Positions 18,561 to 26,012 are shown, counted from the first letter of the stretch. The stretch: 64,000 bases of DNA from Mesorhizobium sp. 65-26 (GCA_001899205.1 MKVL01000015.1:90300-154299), one strand, 5' to 3'. Notes: generated by a model not told the origin, from the letters alone. Translations and numbers: made by a program.

Positions 18561-19693
18561 ACGCCGTCTTCTCCTTCGCCCGGCTCGGCGCGCTGCTGAT
18601 CAAGGAATTCATCCAGATGCGGCGCGACCGCATCACCTTCGCCATGATGCTGGGCGTGCCGCTGATGCAGCTCGTGTTGTTCGGCTTCGCCATCAACAAC
18701 GACCCCAAGGGCCTGCCGACCGCGCTGGTGGCGATGAGCAACGACCAGTACACGCGCGCCATGGTCTCGGCGCTGGAGATGACCGGCTACTATCGTTTCG
18801 ACCATGTCGTGGGGAGCGCGGCGGAAGCCGAGGCGCTGATGGCCAAGGGCGCCGTCTCCTTCGTCGTCACCATCCCGGCCGACTTCGCCCGGCGCGTCGA
18901 GCGCGACGACAGCCCGCAGATCCTGATCGAGGCTGACGCCACCGACCCTTCGGCGGCGAGCGGCGCCGTCTCGACGCTGAGCACGGTGGCGAGCCAGGCG
19001 CTGCTGCGGGCGCGCGGCATGCAGGAGACGGCGGCCGAGAATGCAAAGCAGCAGCTCCAGGTCGTGGTGCACCGGCGCTACAACCCCGAAGGCATCTCGC
19101 AATACAACATCGTGCCCGGCCTGCTCGGCGTCATCCTGCAGATGACCATGGTGATGATGACCGCGATGGCCCTCACCCGCGAGACCGAGCGCGGCACGAT
19201 GGAAAATCTCCTCGCCATGCCGTCGAGCCCGGCCGAGATCATGCTGGGCAAGGTGCTGCCCTATCTCGTCGTCGGGTCGGTGCAGGTGGTTGTCGTGCTG
19301 GTGGCCGCCAAGCTCCTGTTCGGCATTCCCTTCGTCGGCAGCCTGGCGCTGCTGCTGTCGTCGGTGCTCGTCTTCGTGCTCTCGCTGGTGCTGCTCGGCT
19401 ACACCATCTCGACGATCGCGCGCACGCAGATGCAGGCCATGCAGCTCACCTTCTTCTTCTTCCTGCCCTCGATCATGCTGTCCGGCTTCATGTTCCCCTA
19501 TCGCGGCATGCCGAACTGGGCGCAGACGCTGGGCGAGATCTTCCCGCTGACGCATTTCCTGCGCATCACCCGCGCTGTCATGCTGAAAGGCGCCGACTTC
19601 AACGCCATCGCCACCGAGATCGCCTGGCTGGCACTGTTCGTGGTGGTGTTCGCCGGCACTGCCCTGCTGCGGTTCCGCCGCACGCTGGATTAG
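18557..19693 (+). CDS. ABC-2 exporter permease, YbhS/YbhR-like
   Basis: A 378-residue ABC-2 permease: an N-terminal helix, a large periplasmic domain (about residues 45-175), then five C-terminal helices with the family motif MALTRETERGTMENLLAMP and MLSGFMFPYRGMP. Only one permease follows the ATPase, whereas E. coli has two (YbhS and YbhR), so a homodimeric channel is likely. ATG overlaps the ATPase stop. It ends just before a palindromic repeat and faces threonine dehydratase convergently. Confidence 0.93.
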   Translation: MNAVFSFARLGALLIKEFIQMRRDRITFAMMLGVPLMQLVLFGFAINNDPKGLPTALVAMSNDQYTRAMVSALEMTGYYRFDHVVGSAAEAEALMAKGAVSFVVTIPADFARRVERDDSPQILIEADATDPSAASGAVSTLSTVASQALLRARGMQETAAENAKQQLQVVVHRRYNPEGISQYNIVPGLLGVILQMTMVMMTAMALTRETERGTMENLLAMPSSPAEIMLGKVLPYLVVGSVQVVVVLVAAKLLFGIPFVGSLALLLSSVLVFVLSLVLLGYTISTIARTQMQAMQLTFFFFLPSIMLSGFMFPYRGMPNWAQTLGEIFPLTHFLRITRAVMLKGADFNAIATEIAWLALFVVVFAGTALLRFRRTLD

Positions 19694-19707
19694 ACGCAAC
19701 CCGTGGC

Positions 19708-19759
19708 GTCGTCATCCCCGAGCGGAGCAAAGCGCGGATCCTGGGATTCATGCCGTGAC
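19708..19759. repeat. Short palindromic intergenic repeat, family A copy 1
   Basis: This copy carries the family ends GTCATCC and TGCCGTGAC around a GC-rich stem. It separates the convergent ABC permease and threonine dehydratase genes and may double as a terminator. Other copies are at 20866, 21021, 24445, 39421, 53822 and 53941. Confidence 0.7.
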
Positions 19760-19770
19760 GCCGGAGCCGC

Positions 19771-20748
19771 CTAAGCCGCCGCCATGATCTCGGCATAGGT
19801 GCCGAAGTCGACATTGCCGCCCGAAAGCACGACCGCGACGCATTTGCCCGACAACTCGATCTCGCCCGAGGACAGGGCGGCCAGCGCGACGCAGCCACCG
19901 GGCTCCACCACCAGCTTGAGATAGGCCATTGCGTCGCGCACCGCCTGCGCCGTTGCCTTGTCGGAGACGGCGATGGCGCCGGCGAGGTTCCTGCGGTTGA
20001 TCTCGAAGGTGATCTCGCCGGGCTGGGCGGTGAGGATGGCGTCGCAGATCGAGCTGTAACCCGGCTCGTTGGCGACCGGCGCGCCGGCGGCGAGCGAGCG
20101 GCGGGTGTCGTCGAAATGCTCCGGCTCGACGGCCCAGACGTCGGTTCGCGGCGAGCCATCCTTGACAGCAATCGAAATGCCGCTGGTCAGGCCGCCGCCG
20201 CCGCAGGGGATGACGACGGCGTCGAGGTCGACGCCCAGCGCCTTCGCCTGCCGCGTCAGTTCCAGCCCGATCGTGCCCTGGCCGGCGATGATGGCCGGAT
20301 CGTCGAAGGGCGGCACCAGCACCATGCCCTTGTCGATATAGGGGCGCACGACGCTCATGCGGTCGTCGCGGAACCGGTCGAACGGCACCACTTCGGCGCC
20401 CATCGCCCGCACATTGCCGATCTTCATCGCCGGCGCGTCGGCGGGCATGGCGATGACCGCTTTGACGCCGAACATGGCGGCGGACGCCGCCACGCCCTGC
20501 GCGTGATTCCCCGACGAAAAAGCGACGACGCCCCGGCTGCGCTCCTGCGGGCTCAGCGACGACAGCTTGTTGTAGGCGCCGCGGAACTTGAACGAGCCCG
20601 TGCGCTGCAGCGTTTCCGGCTTGAACAGGATCCTGCCGCCGAAGCGCTCGTTGAGAGCGGGGGATTCAAGGAGCGGCGTCTCGACGATCAGGCCGGAAAG
20701 CCGGCTCGCGGCGGCATGGATATCGGCAATGCCGGGAAGGGTGGTCAT
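19771..20748 (-). CDS. Threonine/serine dehydratase, PLP-dependent
   Basis: A 325-residue fold-type II PLP enzyme that deaminates threonine to 2-oxobutyrate (or serine to pyruvate). PLP Lys is in SFKFRGA (residue 54); SSGNHAQGVA binds the substrate; PCGGGGLTSG is the phosphate-binding Gly loop. No C-terminal ACT regulatory domain is present, so this is the short catabolic type rather than allosteric IlvA; serine racemase-like activity is also possible. It is monocistronic. A perfect TGTGAC-G-GTCACA palindrome lies about 70 nt upstream and may be its operator. Confidence 0.9.
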   Translation of the reverse strand: MTTLPGIADIHAAASRLSGLIVETPLLESPALNERFGGRILFKPETLQRTGSFKFRGAYNKLSSLSPQERSRGVVAFSSGNHAQGVAASAAMFGVKAVIAMPADAPAMKIGNVRAMGAEVVPFDRFRDDRMSVVRPYIDKGMVLVPPFDDPAIIAGQGTIGLELTRQAKALGVDLDAVVIPCGGGGLTSGISIAVKDGSPRTDVWAVEPEHFDDTRRSLAAGAPVANEPGYSSICDAILTAQPGEITFEINRRNLAGAIAVSDKATAQAVRDAMAYLKLVVEPGGCVALAALSSGEIELSGKCVAVVLSGGNVDFGTYAEIMAAA

Positions 20749-20816
20749 GGAGGGGTCTCACGGGACAGGGTGCATCCATGCTGCACGAAGAATGCGGAGG
20801 CGCGCCAACGAAAAAA

Positions 20817-20829
20817 TGTGACGGTCACA
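20817..20829. promoter_or_regulatory. Operator-like palindrome upstream of threonine dehydratase
   Basis: TGTGAC-G-GTCACA is a perfect 13-bp palindrome next to a run of six A, 69-81 nt before the dehydratase ATG. Its half sites resemble CRP/FNR or Lrp-like operators, but the 3-bp centre does not match CRP spacing, so the regulator is unassigned. Confidence 0.5.
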
Positions 20830-20865
20830 AAGTTGGCGGATCGCGACCGGCCGAGACCGCGATCT

Positions 20866-20931
20866 TCGTCATCCCAGGGCGAAGCAGGAGCGGAGCTCCG
20901 TTCGCGAAGACCCTGGGATCCATGCCATGAC
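20866..20931. repeat. Repeat family A copy 2
   Basis: Arms ATCCCAGGG and CCCTGGGAT are perfectly complementary, flanked by CGTC and CATGCCATGACC, with a central GC-rich segment. Confidence 0.7.
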
Positions 20932-21020
20932 CTCCACGGCAGTTGAGGCCGGTCAGAACAACGCGCTCCTCGCAAGGCGTCCATGCGTGTTCCGAGCCAT
21001 GGCATTCTAGGGCAACGGTT

Positions 21021-21060
21021 ACGGCATGGATCCTCGGGTCAAGCCCGAGGATGACGAAGC
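21021..21060. repeat. Repeat family A copy 3 (inverted)
   Basis: ACGGCATGGATCCTCGGG then TCAAGCCCGAGGATGACG; the stem ATCCTCGGG / CCCGAGGAT is perfect. It ends 14 nt before the next gene stop and could act as its terminator. Confidence 0.75.
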
Positions 21061-21073
21061 GAAGGAGCGCTCC

Positions 21074-21397
21074 TCACCCCAGCAGTGCGCGGGTCCGCTT
21101 CTTGCCGCCCAGCTTGCGCCAGTTGTTGAAGCGGTGCGTGGCGGCGGCGAAGGAGATCTTCATCTGCTGCGACACCGAGTAGCGCGACTTGCCCTCGTCG
21201 AACATGCGGTAGCAGCATTCGACGCCCTCCTCGGTCAGCTTGCCGTCCGGCGACTTGTTGTGCGGGTTGGCCGGATCGAACTTCTCGACTTCCTGTTCCA
21301 CCATGTCCTTCAGGCGGCGCAGATCCGCCTCGATGCTGGCGATGAGGTCGAGAACCGGCTTGGGGTCAAAAGAGTGACTCGGGTGCTTTGCCGACAT
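21074..21397 (-). CDS. Conserved hypothetical protein with HTH-like C-terminus
   Basis: A 107-residue protein, not assigned to a characterised family. The first half is an acidic helix (LDLIASIEADLRRLKDMVEQ); the second half, KSRYSVSQQMKISFAAATHR, reads like a helix-turn-helix and ends in a basic KKRTRALLG tail. ATG 21397 is chosen because AGGAAG lies 7 nt upstream; the longer start at 21451 lacks a good site. It is divergent from mbfA but lies beyond the Irr box. A DNA-binding role is only a guess. Confidence 0.7.
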   Translation of the reverse strand: MSAKHPSHSFDPKPVLDLIASIEADLRRLKDMVEQEVEKFDPANPHNKSPDGKLTEEGVECCYRMFDEGKSRYSVSQQMKISFAAATHRFNNWRKLGGKKRTRALLG

Positions 21398-21505
21398 GCC
21401 TGGCTTCCTGCTTTTGCGGTTGAAGCCACTATATAGGTGAACATTCGGCAATAGGAAGGGGCTTGCCTTGCCTCCGTTGGCGCGGCTTTTGCCGGTGCGT
21501 GGCGA

Positions 21506-21548
21506 TTGACCTTAGGTTGGGAAAATCCTACTTTAGAATTATTCTAAA
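21506..21548 (+). promoter_or_regulatory. mbfA promoter with Irr box (iron control element)
   Basis: A -35 TTGACC (21506-21511) is followed 17 bp later by TACTTT (21529-21534). Overlapping the -10 is the perfect palindrome TTTAGAA-TTA-TTCTAAA (21532-21548), which matches the rhizobial Irr-binding ICE consensus TTTAGAA-N3-TTCTAAA as I recall it. A site over the -10 implies repression by Irr when iron is low, as described for mbfA in other alphaproteobacteria. Confidence 0.88.
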
Positions 21549-21564
21549 CTAGGGTCCAATTCTC

Positions 21565-22548
21565 ATGCTTTCCCGTGTTTTCGGCTTCGGCCGCCGCTCC
21601 TTCGATTCGCTGTCGGAGCAGGAAATCCTGGCGCTGGCGATTTCGTCCGAGGAGGACGACGGCAGAATCTACCGCGCCTACGCCGACGGACTGGCGGAGA
21701 GCTTTCCGCAATCGGCCAAGGTGTTCGAGGCCATGGCCGAGGAGGAGGATGGCCACCGCGACGCGCTCATCGAGCTTCACCGCAAGCGTTTCGGCGAGCG
21801 CATTCCGCTGATCCGCCGCGAGCATGTGAGGGGCTATTACGAGCGCAAGCCCGACTGGCTGGTGCGGCCGCTGGGCATCGAGCATGTGCGCCGGCAGGCC
21901 GAGGCGATGGAGCAGCAGGCCTACCGCTTCTATGTCGAGGCGGCCAAGCGGACCACCGATGCCTCGACGCGCAAGCTGCTCGACGATTTGGCGGCGGCGG
22001 AACTCGGCCACGAGAACTCCGCGCACGAACTGGAACAGAAGCACGTGCCGGGCGAGGTCAGGTCCGAGGAGGCGAGCGCCGAGCAGCGCCAGTTCATCCT
22101 CACCTATGTGCAGCCGGGCCTTGCCGGCCTGATGGACGGATCGGTCTCGACGCTGGCGCCGATCTTTGCCGCCGCCTTCGCCACCCATGCCACCTTCCAG
22201 ACCTTCCTGGTCGGCCTCGCCGCCTCGATTGGCGCCGGCATCTCGATGGGTTTCACCGAAGTGGCCTCCGACGACGGCAAGCTATCGGGTCGCGGCTCGC
22301 CGCTGAAGCGCGGGCTCACCGTCGGCGTCATGACGACGCTGGGCGGGCTCGGCCATGCCCTGCCCTACCTCATCCCCTATTTCTGGACCGCCACCATCGT
22401 CGCGGGCGTCGTGGTGTTCTTCGAGCTCTGGGCCATCGCCTTCATCCAGAACCGCTACATGCAGACGCCGTTCTGGCGCGCCGCCTTCCAGGTGGTGCTG
22501 GGCGGCGCGCTGGTGTTCGCGGCCGGCGTGCTGATCGGTAACGCGTAG
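21565..22548 (+). CDS. mbfA: Membrane-bound ferritin-like protein MbfA (iron exporter)
   Basis: A 327-residue fusion of an N-terminal rubrerythrin/ferritin-like di-iron domain (about 1-165; Glu-rich helices with AEEEDGHRDALIEL and AELGHENSAHELE) and a C-terminal VIT1/CCC1-like membrane domain (about 180-327; GLMDGSVSTLAPIFAAAFA and GISMGFTEVAS). MbfA proteins export iron and protect against iron and peroxide stress at the inner membrane. The Irr box in its promoter fits derepression under iron-replete conditions. It is monocistronic and followed by a cluster of repeats. Confidence 0.94.
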   Translation: MLSRVFGFGRRSFDSLSEQEILALAISSEEDDGRIYRAYADGLAESFPQSAKVFEAMAEEEDGHRDALIELHRKRFGERIPLIRREHVRGYYERKPDWLVRPLGIEHVRRQAEAMEQQAYRFYVEAAKRTTDASTRKLLDDLAAAELGHENSAHELEQKHVPGEVRSEEASAEQRQFILTYVQPGLAGLMDGSVSTLAPIFAAAFATHATFQTFLVGLAASIGAGISMGFTEVASDDGKLSGRGSPLKRGLTVGVMTTLGGLGHALPYLIPYFWTATIVAGVVVFFELWAIAFIQNRYMQTPFWRAAFQVVLGGALVFAAGVLIGNA

Positions 22549-22559
22549 CGGCAAGGCAA

Positions 22560-22860
22560 TCGCATGGGGTACGACCCCCACTCCGTCCGCTGCGCGGACA
22601 CCTCCCCCGAACGACGGGGGAGAGGAAGGGTACGAGCTTTCCGGAACCGAGCTCTTTTCCTCTCCCTCCGGAAGCAGGCTGTCGCATGTGGCGGGGCCAT
22701 AAGCTCGGACGGCGCAGACCCCCACCCTGACCCTCCCCACAAGGGGGGGGATTCCCGCAGGCGCCGATCTTCGCAAATTGGCGACGTCTCGGCGTCGGGA
22801 GATGCGCGCGGCAGCGTCCCCCTCCCCCTTGTGGGGAGGGGTTAGGGGTGGGGGTGTACG
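22560..22860. repeat. Palindromic repeat cluster (family D) filling a 338-bp gap
   Basis: The gap between mbfA and the ABM gene contains no gene. Its right part is a large inverted repeat: left arm ACCCCCACCCTGACCCTCCC (from 22718) and right arm GGGGAGGGGTTAGGGGTGGG (within 22824-22855), with CACAAGGGGG and its complement at the inner ends. The left part (22565-22680) has its own shorter arms (CTCCCCCG / CGGGGGAG). Such miniature GC-rich palindromes are frequent in rhizobial genomes. Confidence 0.75.
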
Positions 22861-22886
22861 GCGCCTGAGTTCGACAGCGCTGTCCC

Positions 22887-23231
22887 TCACCCATTCACCG
22901 CCCGGCTGTCGGCTGGCGCCTCGGCCCTTTCCGTCAGGCCGTAGTCGCGCACGACATGGGCGATGCGCAGGCGATAGCCGGCGAAGATGCCGCCGCGTCC
23001 CGCCTGCTGCGCCTGCCGATGCTCCTCGGTATTGCGCCACGCCTTCACCGCGTCCTCGTCGGGCCAGAACGACAGCGACAGGACGCGCTTCGGATCGGCG
23101 AGACTCTGGAAGCGCTCGATCGAGATGAAGCCGTCGATGCCGTCGAGCAGCGGCCGCAGCTCGGCGGCGATGCCGAGATAGGCGTCGCGCTTTCCGTGCG
23201 CCGGCTGCACCTCGAAGATGACGGCGATCAC
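22887..23231 (-). CDS. Antibiotic biosynthesis monooxygenase (ABM) domain protein
   Basis: A 114-residue dimeric alpha-beta barrel of the ABM family. Visible marks are the opening beta-strand MIAVIFEVQPAHGKRDAYL and the SLSFWPDEDAVKAWRNTEEH segment typical of ABM/YgiN proteins. It is the second gene of a coupled pair (start overlaps the NIPSNAP stop, ATGA). Actual oxygenase activity is not proven for most members; heme or quinone handling is possible. The pair faces an ArsR-type gene and is probably under its control. Confidence 0.85.
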   Translation of the reverse strand: MIAVIFEVQPAHGKRDAYLGIAAELRPLLDGIDGFISIERFQSLADPKRVLSLSFWPDEDAVKAWRNTEEHRQAQQAGRGGIFAGYRLRIAHVVRDYGLTERAEAPADSRAVNG

Positions 23232-23587
23232 GGCTTTGCTCCCCTTGCGTCGGCGTCGAAGGCCTGCCTCGGCGCATGCGGTCCCGACGCGAGCTTCAGG
23301 AAGATGCGATCCTCCTTCAGGATGAACCGCTCGCGCCGGGCGAAGTCGTAATTCGCCTTGCCGGCCGGGTCGGCGGCGAGCCGCGCGCGATAGGCCTCGT
23401 AGGCGGCGAGGCTTTCGATGTTGTAGGCGGCGTAGGCCGTGGTGGCCGAGCCTTCATGCGGCGCGAAATAGCCGATCAGGTCGGCGCCGCAGCGCGGTAT
23501 GGCCTGCCCCCAGTTGCGGGCATACTCCTCGAACGCCGCCTTGCCGAACGGGTCGATCTCGTAGCGGATGAAGCAGGTGATGGTCAT
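23228..23587 (-). CDS. NIPSNAP-family protein
   Basis: A 119-residue NIPSNAP-type dimeric alpha-beta barrel protein. The opening TCFIRYEIDPFGKAAFEEYA is the family signature, with FAPHEGSATTAYAAYNIES in the middle. Function is not established for bacterial members. It is first in a two-gene operon with an ABM protein and is divergent from an ArsR-type regulator, with overlapping palindromes in the gap. Confidence 0.88.
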   Translation of the reverse strand: MTITCFIRYEIDPFGKAAFEEYARNWGQAIPRCGADLIGYFAPHEGSATTAYAAYNIESLAAYEAYRARLAADPAGKANYDFARRERFILKEDRIFLKLASGPHAPRQAFDADARGAKP

Positions 23588-23626
23588 GTCGATCTCCTTG
23601 TCGGATCTGGGTCGCGGCGATGACGG

Positions 23627-23648
23627 TTCGACCGATGTCGAAACATCG
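23627..23648. promoter_or_regulatory. Overlapping palindromes in divergent ArsR/NIPSNAP region
   Basis: TTCGAC-CGAT-GTCGAA (23627-23642) and CGATGT-CGAA-ACATCG (23633-23648) are two perfect 6-bp-arm inverted repeats sharing ten bases. They lie 40 nt from the NIPSNAP start and 120 nt from the ArsR-type start, fitting an operator for the regulator. Confidence 0.5.
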
Positions 23649-23767
23649 CCGCCGCCGCTCTGCTAGGCCTTTCCTGTCAGGAGCCTTCGGCGGCTTCGGC
23701 CTCGGCTCCTTGAGCTGGATCGACAATAGTGCTTTCCTCGCGGGAACACTTCGATGAGGATGAAACC

Positions 23768-24442
23768 ATGCGCGAAGGACCCGACATCGCACGCATCGCC
23801 AGCCTGGTCGGCGATCCGGCCCGCGCCAACATGCTGACCGCCCTGATGGGCGGCACGGCGCTGACGGCAAGCGAGCTGGCGCTGGAGGCAGGCGTGTCGC
23901 TGCCCACAGCTTCGTCGCATCTGTCGAAGCTCATGGAGGGCGGCTTGCTGACGGTGGCGAGCCAGGGCCGGCACCGCTACTACGGCCTGGCCGGCCAGCA
24001 GGTGGCCAGCATGATCGAGGCGATCATCGGTGTCGCCGAGGCGGTCGGCCCCAAGCGGGTGCGGCCGGGGCCGCGCGACGCCGCCATGCGCACGGCGCGC
24101 GTCTGCTACGACCATCTCGCCGGCGAGCAGGCGGTGGCGATGCTCGACCGGCTGGTGGAGCGGAAAATGCTGCTGCGCGACGACGACGGCATCAGGCTCG
24201 CGCCGGGCGGCGCCGGGCATTTCGCAGCCCTTGGTATCGAGATCGACGGCAGCGCCAGGCGGCCCGTGTGCCGTGCCTGCCTCGACTGGAGCGTGCGGCG
24301 CTCGCATCTTGCCGGGGCGCTCGGCGCCGCCATCCTCGACAAGATCCTCGCCGAGAAATGGGCGCGGCGCGAAAAGGCCAGCCGCGCGGTGGTGTTCTCG
24401 CCGCCGGGCAGGCAGGCGTTCGAGAAAGTGTTTCTTGCCTGA
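23768..24442 (+). CDS. ArsR-family transcription regulator
   Basis: A 224-residue regulator. Residues 5-85 form an ArsR winged helix-turn-helix (LVGDPARANMLTAL, LTASELALEAGVSLPTASSH, LTVASQGRHRYYGL); the C-terminal 130 residues are an extra helical domain ending in a segment with two Cys (RRPVCRACLDWS). ATG 23768 has GATGAGGA upstream; GTG 23729 would add 13 residues. The two Cys could sense a metal or redox signal, but classic ArsR metal ligands in the HTH are absent. It likely regulates the divergent NIPSNAP-ABM pair. Confidence 0.88.
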   Translation: MREGPDIARIASLVGDPARANMLTALMGGTALTASELALEAGVSLPTASSHLSKLMEGGLLTVASQGRHRYYGLAGQQVASMIEAIIGVAEAVGPKRVRPGPRDAAMRTARVCYDHLAGEQAVAMLDRLVERKMLLRDDDGIRLAPGGAGHFAALGIEIDGSARRPVCRACLDWSVRRSHLAGALGAAILDKILAEKWARREKASRAVVFSPPGRQAFEKVFLA

Positions 24443-24444
24443 TG

Positions 24445-24508
24445 TCGTCATCCCGGGTGAGGCGAAGCCTCATCCCCAGGGCGTCCCCTCATCCGGGGAT
24501 GACGAAGC
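24445..24508. repeat. Repeat family A copy 4 (diverged)
   Basis: It starts GTCGTCATCCCGGG and ends CCGGGGATGACGAAG, an inverted pair around an interior with its own inverted GAGGCGAAGCCTC. It lies between the convergent ArsR and LigD-like genes and could serve as a terminator. Confidence 0.65.
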
Positions 24509-24510
24509 CC

Positions 24511-25650
24511 CTAGGTCCGCTTCAGCGGCTTGCCCAGCTTGAAGAAATCCTTCCACGGGTCGGCCTTCTTCAACTGTGCCAGCGTGGAGGCATCGCCAAG
24601 CGGGAAAGCATTGGGCGGCATCCCGGCCTCGATTTCCGGCCAGGTCACCGGCATCGATACCGTGGCGCCCTTCTTGGCGCGCGAGGAATAGGGCGCGACC
24701 GTGGTCGAGCCGCGGCCGTTGCGCAGATAATCGACGAAGATCTTTCCCGTGCGCGCCTTCTTCGACAGCGTCGCCGTGTAGTGCTCAGGCGCGCCCTGCT
24801 CCAGCGCGCGGGCGAAGTCATGCGCGAAACCCTTGACCGCCTCCCAGTCCGCCGAGGGCTTGAGCGGCACCAGCACATGGTAGCCCTTGCCGCCCGATGT
24901 CTTGACCAGGTTGGGCAGCGACAGCTCGTCGAGCTTGGCATGGATGTCGAGCGCCGCGGCGCGCACCGCCGCGGCGTCGACGCCTTCGTCCGGATCGAGG
25001 TCGAAGATGATCTGGTCCGGCGTTTCCAGCGCGTCGATGGTCGAGCCCCATATATGGACCTCGACCACGCCGTACTGCACCAGCGCGGCAAGCCCGTCGA
25101 AATCCCGGATGAACAGGATTTCCTCGCCATCGCCAGGGTCCTTCATCCTGGCGATCTTGTCGCTCATCCCCGGCGAAGCGTGTTTCTGGAAGAAGCGGGG
25201 ACCGTGGACGCCGTCCGGCGCCCGCACAAGGCTGAGCGGCCGGTTGACGACGAAAGGCTCCATGCGCGGCCAGACCAGCGCGTAATGGTCGAGCAGGTCC
25301 TGCTTCGAGACCTTTTCGTCCGGCCACAGCAGCTTGTCGGGATGCGAGAGCTTCACCGATGTGCTCGCGCCGCCGGCCGAGGCTTGCGGGACCGCTTTGC
25401 CTGCGCCGGCCTTCGCGCTTTCGGCCTTGCCGGTTTTCCTGCCTGGCGTCTCCTGCACGACGTCCTCCGCTGGCTTGTCCCTGCGCAGCCTCTGGAAAGA
25501 GGCGTGGCGGATTATACGGTCCGAGGTCCAGCTGCGGAACTCCACCTCGCCGACAAGTTCCGGCCTGACCCGGACAAGGCCCCTGCCCATCGGCACGGAA
25601 GAGAGGGCGGCACGCTCGCCTTGAGGGGTGTGAAACAAAACCGCGCGCAA
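24511..25650 (-). CDS. ligD: LigD-type primase/polymerase with ligase C-terminal remnant
   Basis: A 379-residue protein. Residues about 95-375 are the LigD polymerase (PolDom) with KLSHPDKLLWP, the catalytic FDLDPDEG acid pair, SGGKGYHVLVPL and FVDYLRNGRGSTTVAPYS. Residues about 22-60 (GRGLVRVRPELVGEVEFRSW and IRHASFQRLRRDKP) match the very end of an ATP-dependent DNA ligase OB-fold, the part that precedes PolDom in full-length LigD. The ligase catalytic core and any phosphoesterase domain are absent upstream, so this looks like a 5-prime-deleted LigD whose polymerase is still intact. No ku gene is in the window. Confidence 0.85.
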   Translation of the reverse strand: MRAVLFHTPQGERAALSSVPMGRGLVRVRPELVGEVEFRSWTSDRIIRHASFQRLRRDKPAEDVVQETPGRKTGKAESAKAGAGKAVPQASAGGASTSVKLSHPDKLLWPDEKVSKQDLLDHYALVWPRMEPFVVNRPLSLVRAPDGVHGPRFFQKHASPGMSDKIARMKDPGDGEEILFIRDFDGLAALVQYGVVEVHIWGSTIDALETPDQIIFDLDPDEGVDAAAVRAAALDIHAKLDELSLPNLVKTSGGKGYHVLVPLKPSADWEAVKGFAHDFARALEQGAPEHYTATLSKKARTGKIFVDYLRNGRGSTTVAPYSSRAKKGATVSMPVTWPEIEAGMPPNAFPLGDASTLAQLKKADPWKDFFKLGKPLKRT

Positions 25651-25670
25651 GCGACATTAAAACGAAACAT

Positions 25671-25690
25671 ATGTGATGCAAAAGTCACAT
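25671..25690. promoter_or_regulatory. CRP-like inverted repeat upstream of the LigD-like gene
   Basis: ATGTGA-N8-TCACAT lies in an AT-rich stretch 21-40 nt upstream of the LigD-like start. The half sites match CRP/FNR-type operators but the spacing (8) differs from the usual 6. Confidence 0.3.
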
Positions 25691-25865
25691 CGGGCGGAAT
25701 GGAGCCGCATTGCACCGAAAGACCCCGAAACAGCCGCATTCCGGCCACGATGCAAGGCATTTTCGACCGGAAGTTAACATCGTGTTCACCGACTATTCAC
25801 GCCTCGGCGCTAAGATACCCGCAATTCGGAAGGGACATCCGAAAATCGGTACAGGGACTGGTAAA

Positions 25866-26012
25866 ATGGACTTCCTCAAGCACCTCATTGGCTACGCCGC
25901 GGCCATCCGTGAATTTGTCGCGCCGACCTATCGGCCTGAGCGCTACTACATGCGTGGCCCGGGTCCGGCCTGTGCCCGTCGTGGCAATTCGCTCGGCGTG
26001 AGCGCGCATTGA
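25866..26012 (+). CDS. Small protein, 48 residues, unknown function
   Basis: ATG 25866 to TGA 26012, with AGGGAC about 10 nt upstream and an AT-richer leader. The sequence opens MDFLKHLIGYAAAIREFVAP, followed by TYRPERYYMRGPGPACARRG: an amphipathic helix then a basic, Arg-rich tail with one Cys. I recognise no family. Codon use is ordinary for the strain (C/G third positions). It stands alone between the LigD-like gene and a DCC gene. Confidence 0.5.
   Translation: MDFLKHLIGYAAAIREFVAPTYRPERYYMRGPGPACARRGNSLGVSAH

Larger units (their letters stand above)
20749..21073. other. 325-bp intergenic region with repeats
   Basis: Between threonine dehydratase (-) and a small conserved protein (-). 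It holds one operator-like palindrome and two copies of repeat family A in opposite orientation. I see no gene. Confidence 0.6.
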
